Assembly: GCF_002234675.1 (NCBI RefSeq)
Contig: NC_019864.2
Location: forward strand, 15,207,582-15,271,581
Direction of reading: 5' to 3'
Length of the DNA stretch: 64,000 bases
From: Oryzias latipes
Taxonomy: Eukaryota > Chordata > Actinopteri > Beloniformes > Adrianichthyidae
This document shows, in pieces, positions 34,401 through 47,300 of the stretch. Every line of letters starts with the position of its first letter. Position 1 is the first letter of the stretch. Under the pieces are notes generated by a model, which saw nothing but the letters and a program-made list of their open reading frames with translations, had not been told where the DNA came from and made no database searches. The translations under genes were made by a program, and so were the position numbers.

Positions 34401-37086
34401 TGGGCCTACACTCGTATCCTATCCAGGGGGGTGGAGATATTACAGAGACTCCGCCGCTATGAGGTTTTTGACCTACCCCCTCAGTTGCCCACATAACTAT
34501 ATGTGTCTATGAAAATTTAAGTAGCAGCTAAAAATATCTTGGCTCTGTCTTTTATGTTACAGGATGCAGTGGAAGAACTGCAGTTTTTACTACAGCAGAC
34601 TGTTTACTGCGTCGACAGCCGCGGTCGATGGTGGGACAGAATGGCGCTCAATCTGCACCAGCACCTCAAAAAAACCAAAAAAGTAAGGAACGAATGATGT
34701 CAAATTTGCCAGACAACTCAAAAAGATGGATCTGTCTGCTATGTTTAAACACAACAAGCCAGCAGCTCAGCAGCTCTGTTTTTAAATCATGTGTCTACTG
34801 TACTGTTCCAGCTTGCCCATTCACAAAGCAAACCTGTTACCAAGGTTACCTCCGCTCAGCAGAAAGAAATGATCTGCCAATAAGCGTTTCACAATCACAG
34901 TGAGGTTTTAAAAGAAAAACGTGACAAGAATCGCATCAGGCTGTGAGAATGGCATTATTGTTTGAGTTGACAGATTAATAAGCAGAATACCAGTGTTGTT
35001 GCAGCACTTCTCCCCACTTATGGCTACCTTTCTCCTATTTCAAACTGTGCTGCCTGCATTCTAATGCTCTTACACGACGAGCAATTGCCTATCGGCACTG
35101 AGGCTGCTGCGTGAATGATAGCAGGCTGCAGGTTTAATGTACTGGTAGCTAGCTTACAGCCCCTCACACCCCTAACCTAACATTAGTGGTGCAGCCAAAA
35201 TGCCGAACAATATCCGAGCCATACTCTGCCAGATGCCAGCTCAGATGAGGAAAAGGAAGACATGGATATGGATCTAGTCATCTGCAAGTGGTTGCATCAG
35301 AATGGAGAAGATCAGAGAGCTTGTGGTAAACCGTTGTAGGCCGTACGTCGCATCTACAAGCTTTTTCCAACGACATTTTTCTGCTCCTGATTCACATGGA
35401 TTTCAAAGAAGGAATACTCAGAAATGTTATTATAAGCTTAATTTACCTTACAATGCCACAAACAAAAGTTAAAAATACCAAGAACATGATTTTTTATCGT
35501 CTTAAATAGGTTGTCTAATTTCAACATTTGCACCCTTTAAACCATCATCACAAGACTTTTGATTTGAGCTTAAAGAAACTATTTTAGTTGATATTTATTT
35601 TTCATCTGCTCAAAAAAAGATGGCCCTGTTATTTTTCTTCCAACCATGTTCTTTAAAATTCCTTCCTAGGCTATATCAGCTATAAAAGATGGGCTATCAG
35701 ACCCCTTAGTGCGCACAGGACATAAACTGTCCCTTCACCAAAGAGCTGTTAGGATGAAGGAGTCAGCCAGTTGCAAGAAATACTGCCTGTTACTCAGGGA
35801 CCTGCCCACTATTCAAGTCCAAGATGTCAAGCACGTAAGTTGAACTATTTAGCTGTTTGATTGATATATTTTGGTGAATGCACAGTGAAGGATTATGAAT
35901 TTATGCTTGGACTCATCCCTGTAGGTAACTATTAGAGGCCAGCTGTTTCCTCATGAGGGTGGAATGGGGAAATCTAGGTTTCTTTTACCAGCAAATGAAG
36001 AAGGCGAGGAAAATGCTCACACTACTGTGATATGCTCAGTGGAAGAGCTGTCTTTGGCACATTATCGAAAACAAGGGTTTGATCAGGGTACGCAACTTTT
36101 CCTTTTCTTTCACAAAATGTGGATAACTGATTGTACAAACAGCACGCACTGCTGTGTGTTAACAGGAATCCACGGGGAAGGCTCAACATTCTCCACCTTG
36201 TTTGCTCTTCTCATGTGGGAAATTGTTTTTATGGAGGGTATTACAGATGTTTTTCGAAATCCCTATCAGGTAAATAAGCTGCCTTGGTTTGCTTTGTTTT
36301 TCGTTAAAGGTCTTAACAGTGACGTATTTTTGTTTCCCTCCACAGACATGTCCTCTGGATCTTTACACTGACTGCTTCTATGAAAACAGAAAGAACGCCA
36401 TCACCTGCCGTGTTCAGTTACTTCGTGAAGCTTCTGTGGAAACACTGTGTAGCATGTTGGAAAATGTCTGGACTTCCCAGGAGGGTAAAGTGTGCTCATT
36501 GGTCAGCTGGGAACGCTTCTCATCCCTACAGCAGGCCCAGGTACTTAATATTTAAACACAAATGTCCTTCTGACGGCAACTGCAAACAGTTAAAACATCA
36601 CGTGTAGAAGTAGGGAGATTTGTAATACCAGTTCTGTTTTCGTCACATAAAAAAAAAAGTATGCTTTTTGTGTTCAGGATATCTAATTTGTGCTCTGTTT
36701 GTAGTCTCTGGTGGCATGCTTTGGAGGAGTTTTCTTGAGTGGCATAGTTGAGCGTATGGCAAAAGATTACAGACACTGCCGTGGAGGTTTGCCTGATCTT
36801 GTGGTTTGGAATACTTCAAACAACACATACAAAGTGAGACCACTGGACCAAACACTGTCCTAACTCTAATGAGAAAACCTTTTTTTGCATGGATCTGCTG
36901 CTATTTGGTAACTTAAATAATGTTTTAATGCTTAATGTTATGTTGTAGCTCGTGGAGGTAAAGGGACCCAATGACCGGCTGTCTCAGAAGCAGCAGATCT
37001 GGCTGGATGAGCTTCAGAAACTGGGAGCTGATGTGGAGGTGTGTCATGTGACAGCTACTGGAGCCAGGGGGGATCGCCTGGAGTAA
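31455..37086 (+). CDS. fan1: Fanconi-associated nuclease 1
   Basis: Complete, 971 residues (human FAN1 1017). Exons 31455-32538, 32620-32760, 33536-33737, 33820-34053, 34140-34271, 34355-34463, 34563-34682, 35670-35834, 35925-36087, 36166-36269, 36346-36540, 36705-36833, 36949-37086; all phases agree. It is a structure-specific 5' flap and exonuclease that unhooks DNA interstrand crosslinks and is recruited by ubiquitinated FANCD2. Visible parts: a basic N-terminus with a PIP-like ATITSFFV, the UBZ4 finger [21 protein letters not shown] near residue 53-73, a low-complexity serine/lysine-rich linker, nine alanines at about 305, a SAP-type helical segment ([19 protein letters not shown]), TPR-like helices, and the C-terminal VRR-NUC site with GLPDLVVW and LVEVKGP (the PD...EVK catalytic motif). 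A poly(A) signal AATAAA is at 37879-37884. Confidence 0.96.
32367..32393 (+). repeat. GCT/CTG trinucleotide repeat in fan1
   Basis: Eight GCT codons and one GCA encode nine alanines in the first coding exon. Read in the next frame the tract is (CTG)n on the plus strand and (CAG)n on the minus strand. Confidence 0.9.
35100..35520 (+). mobile_element. Degenerate piggyBac-like MITE in fan1 intron
   Basis: It shares CTAACCTAACATTA, CAAGTGGTTGCATCAGAATG, AATACTCAGAAATG and TTACAATGCCACAA with the other copies. The left end is decayed. It lies between exons 7 and 8 of fan1. Confidence 0.65.
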
Positions 37087-38368
37087 ACAAGGAAGCCTGA
37101 ATGTCTGGGGGAAGTTTGAGGCTCACTCATCAGCCAAAAAAAAAAACTAAGGGGAAATGAAAAATACCTCTAGAAGAAATGTGATGGCCATTTCTTTTGA
37201 GCAGTCTATCCATAAACCTTGAGGAACTTGGTTCTTTTCACACCAGCAAATATCCCATTTGTTCTGTAGCTTTGAATCATTGTAAAAAGAGATGACAAAC
37301 TCTTTGGGAGAGCTTTGAATGCATTTTTTGGACACGTGAAATGCAGTATTTGGTGATATGTGACATCATCAGCACAAAATTTACTCTTAGTATAAATGGA
37401 CCTTGTACGACAGTATCACAGAAACAACATTGAACAACATCAGCTTTCTTTTCCAAATATCAAGAGTTTTAAAAGGAATTTGATTCATGAAACCACCATT
37501 TATACCTAGCAGGGATAAATTATCCTTGCCAAATCTATATTTAAAGGATCTTGAGTAACCAAGCAACTGAAACTAAGATTTGCAAAGCTGATTGGAAATA
37601 CAAGGCAAACAGTAGAGATGTAAAATTGCTACTTTCACATTTTTGTGAACATAATTAAGAACAGGCATTTTATTTCCACAAGACACAAGGTATGAAATAA
37701 GATATATTTTTAAAATTTCATTTTTGCAGATTTGCTGGCAGAAGCCAATTGACTTTAAATTTTTTTAAATCAAATGTACACTACACTTTCCAAAAAAGTT
37801 GATATGTCCAACACCTGTGTTTAGACTTCTAAAGACACATTAAAAATGCTTGTCATAATTTCTTGTAAATATAATGGCAATAAATTATTGGTCGCAATTA
37901 TAAAAAACACTTTATTGAAAGAAATGTGTCATAGTACAAGACAAAGCTGTTTGTGGAAGATGTTTGTTCGCTAAGTGTTGTAAATCATTGTAGAAACACT
38001 CAATGATCAGCTTTAGTTTTATTGATATTCACTTAAAGACTTTTTATTATTACATGCTATATTTAAAAATAAAAAGACATATTTTGTTTTTAATCTTCGT
38101 GCTATTTTTATTTGATCATTTGTGGATTTTTGGTTGCAAATCTGTGGTGTTTAAGGCAGAAATGCAAGGGACATACGCTAGTAGGGCGTGTACTCAAGAA
38201 TACAGGCCTGGAACAAGAAGAGGGAGGGGATGACAGCTGCTCTGCGTGTGACGTCATGACGCTGGAAGAGCGGAGGCGATGAGAGGAAACTGCAATAAAC
38301 ACAGAGGGCGTCTGCGGCTATCTATCTAAATAGGACAATAAAGTGAAAACGGCTTCAATGCTCTAACG
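37087..38368. other. fan1 3' UTR and adam10 promoter
   Basis: The left part is AT-rich fan1 3' UTR up to a poly(A) signal at 37879-37884. The right 200 bp is richer in GC and holds the adam10 promoter with a full cAMP-response element. No coding exon was seen. Confidence 0.55.
38249..38256. promoter_or_regulatory. CRE palindrome upstream of adam10
   Basis: TGACGTCA, the full CREB/ATF consensus, is 113 bp before the adam10 start codon and probably in the core promoter or near the transcription start. Function is inferred from sequence only. Confidence 0.45.
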
Positions 38369-41300
38369 ATGGATTTGTCACATCTGCTTCTCCTCAAAGT
38401 TTTACTCCTCGTGTGCTTGCTAAACTACACTCACGGTAAGTCAGGCATTTTGTGGGGAAAATCCTAAGCACTGTAGAACCAACGAAGCAGCAGCAGCTGA
38501 GAAATCCCGATAGCCGTTAGCTAACAGGATAAGCAAAGGCCTGCTTGTTGTGAAGAGAACTGCACCCTTTTTCCTCTGATACTTCAAGCCATAGAAAGAC
38601 ACGTAAAGGAAAAACTGACAAACATCCACCTAGTCGATTGTTGTAAACTGGTTCTACATTAATACTTGTATGTGTTGTCACTGATTTTTAGCGTGGCGTT
38701 TGGGCCGATTTTGTTTTTCCCGTAAAAATACCGCCGACAGCCATTGTTACGAGAATACGAAGATACCGACTGTTAACCAAGCGTTAGCTTCGCTAACATT
38801 AGCCGTTTTTGTACAAACCTCAAGTCAACCGCAGACATTTTATAACTTGCTTCAGTAAAACGAAAAATAAAAAGTTGATGGTCAGGAGGAAATCCGGTCG
38901 CCTTGAAGTTTTGCTTTCAGTTTTGTTTTTTCGTACTTTTGGGGCGCAAACTAGCCTCTTATCGGAATGATAAGATAGGAAGTGGTTTGCTACTTGTTTT
39001 TTGGTACGCAATAATTTTATGTTTTTGCTCAATTTAAGAAATATAGGTTATTAGTTTAACTTGTGATACTATACACAATAAAAATTATATTTGGAATTAT
39101 TATCTTTTAATACCAACTGTCATGTGGCACGGTTTTGGTCAAGCTATCACAAATAATGACTTGAACCCTTAAAAAAATCAATATGTTTTATTTAGTAAAA
39201 GAAAACATACATGTCCCCCAAACTCTTTTTTTTTCTTCCTAAAATTCTTGTACTTTTTTAGTAATTCCTGAAAAAGGAATACATTTCAGAGCTGTAATGT
39301 TGGCTTTCATTTCTCACACTCGCCTCAATGAAAAATGTAATATTATCTTTGAATATTTAATACTGCTTATTAACGAAATAGCTGAACCCTGCCCACTGAT
39401 GCAGCTTTGTTTTATAACTTAACTGTAATCAAGTAGAATATATCTTTTGATTCTGGTCTAATGCCCCTTTGTTTATATGTTGTACTAAAAATACAAATGT
39501 CAGTGTTAAAAAAGTTTTTGTGCCACATCTTAAATTTACAAATGCAAGATTGTTCTCTGTTGAAGTAGAAAATGGTAACAGGAAGCGCCTTAGGAAGAGT
39601 GAGATTCTTCACTGGTGACTAAATTATGATGTATTAATGCTAAAAAAAATGACTATTTGTTTCCCTCAGGCAGTGTTGGTTTGGCTTGAAAAATAGCCCT
39701 CAATTCCAGACCATTTTTAATCAATTTAAGTGCATACCGTAACTCTGTAATGAGTCTGTGCTATAGATGTAATATAATCACCTTAAGCATCACTTGTTTA
39801 CAATATTATGCCAAACACAAATAACCAACTGTGCGTTAAATATCAATATTATTCAATTTCCCCTAATATATGCAATTTGTTGTTTACGATATAAAAGAAA
39901 ATTAAAGTTTGTATTGAAAACTGTTTAATAGGCCCTCTGTTTGTTTCCCCACGCAGGACATTATAGGAATCCTTTGAACAAGTACATCCGTCACTATGAA
40001 GGCTTGTCCTACAACACAGAGGCTGTTCACAGCAAGCATCAAAGGGTCAAGAGGGGTCTTTCTCATGAGGACAAGTTCCTTCATTTAGATTTCCATGCAC
40101 ATGGAAGGTTTGTGACCTTTTCCTTGTATAAAAACCTGCCTGTCTACAGTAAATTTTCCTTTTTTACGCGTTGAGTGAAAACTAAAGGTGTTGGTCTTCC
40201 TCTGTGCTTCACTGTAACATTTCGAGGAATCAGTCTTGTGTCGTGACATTTATTGATGAATGCAAGGCAGAGATTATGTTAATTTGGCTTTTTTATTTAT
40301 TTATTTATTTTTGTTCAAAGGAATGTAGCAGATTACATCTTTGTATAATCTGGTATGGCACTTTCCAATGTTTACTTCTCTCGAGGTTGTCATGTGCTGC
40401 CTCGCAGTACTTTTTTTTTTCTTTTCTTTTCTTTTTTATTTCTGATTCTACAACAGAAATGTGCTTGTTAATGCCGAGGATGGTAATCTTGCGGTATCAC
40501 AAGTTGTACAAAAACTATGAAGACTTAGGTGAAAAACATTTGTGTATGTAGAAAAACTAAATAGAATGCATCTCTCTATGACTATCACTAGCTTGACTGA
40601 AAAAGAATCAAACATTAATTATAGCCATATGTGATTTTACTTATTTTCCTATTGTAGTTTTATGTAGTTTCTTAACAACACAGCACAGATAGTAGGTTTC
40701 GTTTATGTACCTTTTTAGTTTGTTTTGTTTGGTTAATTAAGGCCTAAAAATTTTGAACTTTGTAGATGTTGAGATGGACTTGTTCCATTGTTCTAAATAA
40801 TATAGATTTGCTTGGATTATGGTTATTACTTATTATTCAGTGTTTTAAAAGGTATTTATGATATGGTATTTTCTGAATTCCTTGTTTTGGGGGGATTATT
40901 AGTATAATGAGAATGATAGGTCTTTGTACTCCTTTTTTTTTTTTTTTTAATTTTTTTTAGGTAAAGTCATTGCAATCTCCCTTAAAACTTGGCAAACACA
41001 GCTCATTAGCCTGTAGTTAACAGGCCCTGCTGTTCAGACAATAGATTTGCAACCAAACACACAAAAATGGTGTCTGTCCCTTTGGAAATCGGGAAATGAT
41101 CAACTTCCTTTCCTTTGGATTAAAACACACACACAATTTAGACATTTTTTATCATTATTATTTATATCTGCTGAGCTTTTTTATAAATTAATTTACAAAA
41201 AGAAGCCTGGAAATAGTCATATATTATGCTATTGCTTATGAAAATGATGATTGTTTCTCTTACAGTAAAAAAGCACATTGTAGGGAGGACGTTTTACACA

Positions 41301-44300
41301 TCCTGTAAAATAGCAGTTCTCTAAGTGTTTTTTTTTTCCTGTTTTAATTCTCTTTTAAATTCCAGTTTTAGTCCATGATACTGGCATCAAAGCGTTTTTC
41401 TGATAACATCTGGTAATGTAGATTTATTTATTTTTGTGTCTTTTAAATGTTTTTCTATGTTAGAATGCAGTATTTGAACAATTTCAGGAAGTCAACCTCA
41501 TTAGACCTATGTGAATGACAAAAATATTTATTGAGCCTAAAAAGTTAAAATAAAATAAACCTTTTTAGTCTTTAATAGCTGAGACATAATAGTTTGAGTT
41601 AAAAAAAAACAACTTTTTAAAGCATTTTTCATACATTATTGTCAAATGTGTGCAAAATTGACCCTGGACTTCGTTCAGAATATTTAAGTGCTCTGTAAAA
41701 CAAAAGATAATGTTTCAACATAAAAACACAAGTTAAAGGGCTGCCTCACAGTTTTAAGTCAAGATAACAACCATGATTTGTTGTGTTAACTTAACCTTTT
41801 GTTGTATTAATTTAAATATATTGCTGAACCAAAGTACTGGTGTTTTATTCTGATTATAGATTTGGAAGTCATGTAAGCTTATTTTGTTTTTGTTATAACT
41901 TATAAATAAAAAAAATTTCTTAGCTATCATTCAAAAGAACTAAAAGAATCCAAAAATACTCCAAATTAGAACTACAATAGTTAAACACTAAGATTCCTCC
42001 CTCCATTCATCCGTTTTCTTAACCTGCTGCATCCCTTTTTAGAGATGCCAGAGCCAAACCTGGCCACTGTTGGGTGAAGGCAGGGTACACTCTGGACAGG
42101 TTACAAGTTTGCTGCAGGGCCACATAATCAATCGACTTATGAAGCATGTGTGGGTGGAAACACAGCTGGAATGAACAGTCAAACTCTACGCAGAAAGGTC
42201 CTACGTGGGATTTGAACCAGAGCCTTCTCACTGTGAGGTGTACCACCATGCAGTCCATGGAGTCTGAACTTCATGAAGGCTTCATGTGGAAGAGCCAAAA
42301 GAAGATTGTTAAATCAACTGAACATAAAATCTCATATTAAGAAGTTTTGTTTAGTTGAGAATATTTGAGTTAAAATTTTAATTTGCACTAACATGACCAA
42401 GAGCTTTTTCTAACACATTAGAACAACAAAAATGTCTAAATACAAATAAACAAACTCACTTAATTTCAGGGAAAAGCTTTAGGATTGAGGAAAAATACTA
42501 AGTAGTTTGCATTCCCAGCTGTGGTAAAAGCTGTGTTTTCATCCAGATGATGTGTGTTTTTCCTAATGGGTAGTCCCATCCGCTATTCCGCTGTATCAGA
42601 CAGAGAGGAAGCTAAGATGAAAGTCAGCAAAGAAAGTGTTTTGATGGTGAAACTGCAGTGCATGCACAAGTCCAACTCCAGTTTCTCAGAAAAGGCATTT
42701 TTGCTTCACATGATTTCAAAATCCACTCCACTCTCCGTCCATTTTCTTTACCAGGCTTATTGTGCTTGGCCCCACCCTCTGCCCTGCCATCACTGGCTTA
42801 GAAGCAGAGCATGCGGGAACACGACCAATTTATCATAGTGAAAGAGACGGGGAAAACATGTTGCCTTCCTGAAGAGGAATTCAAAGCTAGAACCTTTTTA
42901 CTGTGAAACTGTTGGTGACTGAGAGATAAGATATGTTTCCTTATATGCCTTTTTTAAAATTTAAGCAGTCTAGTTTTATATTTTATTAATCTATTTTTCA
43001 ACATAGTTCACCTCCTTTCACTTTACAGACGCACCAAGCTTCTTTCCCACTCGCACCTCTTCCCTGATTATGGCAAAGGCAGTGAGAGGTTTTTTTGCCC
43101 AAAAAAAAAAAATCAGTTTTGTGAATCACCACAACATTTCAGTGTTTATAAAGCTGACAGGAAACATTTGTGGTCTATGAATGACAGCATTGTCAGTCTA
43201 AGAGATGCCAGTCATGATGGATGGCAGTGGTTCAAACATGCCAGTAAAATGGCGCCACACCATCTTGTCACTGCAGGAGTTCGAAATTTTCATTGAATTA
43301 GTCACCAATAAGCATTTATATTGATTTTAAGAATTTTATTCTCAGAATTTGATGCACAAAGATGTTCATGTATTAGATTCATTATTTAAATAAGTGAATT
43401 TCTTTTTCAAATCATTGAGAATATTTTAGTTCACATACAAAAAAGCAGAAAAGGTACGTAGAAACAATACAGAAAACAAAAATTGGGGCTTTTTTTTTCT
43501 TGCAATATTACATGTCATGGTGCTAGGTTTTTTTAAGCACCCCCCCCTTTATTTATGGGCTTGTACTCTGACCTTATGATGTCAACCTCATGTTATTTCA
43601 GGCATTTTAACTTAAGAATGAAGAGGGATACCACGTTGTTTTCCCCTAATCTTAAAGTGGAAGTTTCAGGAGAGGAGGTTCCATATGATACGTCTCACAT
43701 TTACACTGGAGAAATCTATGGTAAGGCTATACGTTGAACAGGCCTTGTCTTAAAGAATAATTAAATGAAGACCCCTAGAAGCCTCTGGTTACTCGCTTCA
43801 ACAAGCTGTTGTGTTTGTATTGACAGGTGAGAAAGGAACTCTGACTCATGGTTCCATTGTGGATGGCAAGTTTGAGGGCTTCATACAGAGTTACCAAGGC
43901 ACTTACTATGTGGAGCCCGCTGAGAGATACCTGGAGGACAAAGATGTGCCCTTCCATTCTGTCATCTACCACGAAGATGACATTCGTGAGTTCCCATCAG
44001 CTACTCAAGTCTGTTTGCTTAAGTTACTGAGTGTGTAATTTGCTGCGCTGACATGTAGATGTGTACGGTTACCATGTTGTTGATGAGAAGAGACCGGTGT
44101 GATTGCCCCACTGGTGAGCAAAGATACACAGGGTTCTCGTTAGCTGATTAACCGTCTTTCCTCGAGGTCACCGCTTTATCTCAATAGTCATCTTAGTCGA
44201 TGTTACCTAACGGTGTTTGTGTTTAAAAAGTGAGCTACGAGAGCACTTACCGACTCCTGCAGCTGCTTTTTATACAGTCTTATATCAGTTATGCGGCTGG

Positions 44301-47300
44301 GGGGGCAATTAAAGTGGATGATGAGAGTGATGGAACCTAATCGCTCACACAGCAAAGCTTGGATGAAGTGGTATGCGAGTGCACCCATTAGCTGATCCTG
44401 AATAGCGGCACCAAAGGAGTGACTCATTGGGTTAAGTAGCTCACATTGTCTGCATAATCCCAACAGTGTTGTGTTTGCTTTTGTCACTCAGACTATCCAC
44501 ACAAGTATGGCCCAGAGGGAGGCTGTGCCGACAGCTCTGTGTTTGAAAGGATGAAGAAGTATCAAGCCTCTGCATTAGAGGAGCCGCCCAAGGTGAAGTC
44601 ACACTTCATAATTTGATCAGTTTGGCAAAGTGAATTTACCTCAGTTGAGCCCAAATATACCAAGCTGCACGAAATGTTTGTGTGTCGCTAATATTTCCAA
44701 AAATGCAAACTAAGAGACAAGAATATTAATGAACAAGTCTGTCCTAGACATTTGACATTTGGATAAAACAGTAGTAAATGTTCAGACATGTCCTCTGGCT
44801 TTATAACACTGGGTTCCACACACGGTTCTCAACCAGTAGGTCAGGCGTTTGAGTCCAGGTACCATCACAGTTTGCTTGCATCAGGTAAAGCAGGGGTCCC
44901 CAACACCTGGGCCACATACCAGTTTGTGGTTGCGGGTCACTCGGTCCTGGATGACAGAATTTTTTTTCCAATTTATATTATTTCTTCTTCTTTTTTTCTG
45001 TGACTAAAGGAAGTTTTTATTTTGGAAAACTGCCAGATTCTCTTCTCCAGAAAATATTCCTCATTATAGATAAATACATGATGGGGCAAGCTTTAATAGA
45101 ACTAATTAAAAAGCTTTGACTTTTTGCCCTTAAGGATAACCTTAGACTAAATAGTTTTTAGTGCTGTAATTTTCTTGCAAGAACTGGATTAAAATGGAAA
45201 TTGATCAAAAATGACCCTGTAATTTTGCCTTTGATGTGATTAATGTTTTATGTCAGTGTTTCTACCAGCCTGTCACCTTTCTGTTTGGTTTTATTAACTT
45301 CTGGTCAAGTTTATTCATCAATATGCTCAGAAAAGTAATTAAGTGGTCATTTTTAGGATCCAGACAGTAAATTAAGAGTCCCATCATTTGTTTTTTCAAA
45401 AAAAAAAGATATTTGAGACGGGAGCATAAATTCTTAAGCGGAAAAAGGGCCACATATGTGATTATTACGATTTTCTCCCTTGTGTTGAGTATACACAGTT
45501 CTTTACCTCTCTGTTCGGCTGACTTCCCAGCTCAGGTGTTTTTGTCATTGCTTTCAATTTTCCAACCTCAGTGATCTGATTATTAAAAGGAACAAGCCTG
45601 GAGTGATGAGTATGAGGCTTGGAGCATTTTCCTGGCAGGCTGCTCCCACTTTTGGTCCTTGCTGCCAACCAGAAGCAGAGAGACTGAAAGCAATTTTAGC
45701 TTTTTCAGGCAATGTAATTGTCTAGATCAATTTTCTGCCTGTAGAGCAGCACTTTCTGATCTGAGCCTGGGTCCTGTCACCTGAGAGAACTTAAAGCCCT
45801 GCCAAATGTGGAGTACCAGCTTCACAGATAGATAATTCATGGATCTCAACATGCATTTATAGAACATAAACTAAAGAAGGAACATGGATGTAGACAAGTT
45901 AGGTCAAATAAAAAAACACAGATTTGGATACAGATATGAATACATAAAAAAAACTAAAACAATCAAAATGATCTAGGGAGTCTATAGTATTTATATGGCA
46001 TATATTCAATAAAATAAGTGAAAAACTTTACAAACAAAACCTGCTGATCTGACATCAAGAATGACTGAAGTATTGATTCTATGAACCTGAAGCAAACAAA
46101 TCTTCACAAATTCTGTCAGTCTAGTTTGTCTATTGATGTCTGCAAATCTGCTTCTGTTGACTCATTTTGACTAATAAAATTGTTTTTAATGGAAAAATGT
46201 TCATGTTTACAGATTAAGACTTCAAAAAAAACTTCCTAATGTTTCATCCTCAGTTATTGGTTTTGCTTTTCCTAGCTTCAGGAACATGAACAACAGATTT
46301 AGAAGGGAAAAACCTTTAGTTAAAAGTACAATCTTAGAAAGTTTGGAACAAGTCTGATTTACCTAAGTACTTAAAATGTTCTAACTAGTTCCCTCTGGGT
46401 TAAAACAAGTGAACCGCTGGATGATCTTGTGATAAATCTCATGAGCCACATCCAAATCCTGCAGAAACTAGACTGCTGCTGTTTAAGGATCACATGCTCC
46501 TCACATGATTTATTCACTGGCTGTGTGGCTGAATGATTCGTATGGGATGTGTGTTTTGTCTAAACTTGTGCATGCCTGCACCTTTGGTATGTGCTTCTAA
46601 CAGCAGGAGCTCCACGCTGAGGCGGATGCTGATGGTCCTGTTCTGCTGAGGAAGAGGAGGATGGCCCAGGCTGAAAAAAACACGTGTCAGCTTTTCATTC
46701 AGACTGACCACCTCTTTTTCAAATACTACAATACCAGAGAAGCTGTCATAGCTCAGGTAATACCCAAGCATCACTCATATCTGTACTGAACTAAATACTA
46801 GTATTGTAGAGCTGGGCGATATGGCCAAAAAAAAAATAAAATCTCTGATTTTTTTTCATTCTAAAGTCCATTTTTATATTTTACTCGATGTAAAGCATTT
46901 CATTCAGTCCACATAATACTTGTGCAAAGGTGAGCTAGCACATGTGCTCGAGTGAGTGTTTGTGCTCTACTGGGGTGGATGATGGAATGTAAAAGAAAAA
47001 AGAGGGAGAAAAAGTCAGTTTTTTAATACTAACACCAAGAAATGTATGTCTCACTACTAAAAACCATATCCATAATTTGTTTTGGCACTAAACTTTGATG
47101 TTTCTCCCTCAGATCTCCAGTCACGTCAAAGCCATCGATGCCATTTATCAGGGCACGGACTTCATGGGCATTCGTAATATCAGCTTCATGGTGAAAAGGA
47201 TTCGGGTGAGTTTTTGCTCACAATCGGCTCACATTCATGTTTAAGTCTCTTCTCCCTCTTTGAGCTCCTCTTTCTCCATCCCCAGATCAACACCACCTTA

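Noticed and set aside
42195-42215. Possible tRNA gene (box-B-like GGTTCAAATCCC on the minus strand)
   Set aside because: The same motif recurs in every copy of a dispersed repeat, and no box A or cloverleaf could be formed by eye.
44203-44487. 94-codon frame on the minus strand
   Set aside because: It lies in an adam10 intron, ends at the exon 5 acceptor region, and has no family signature; probably chance.
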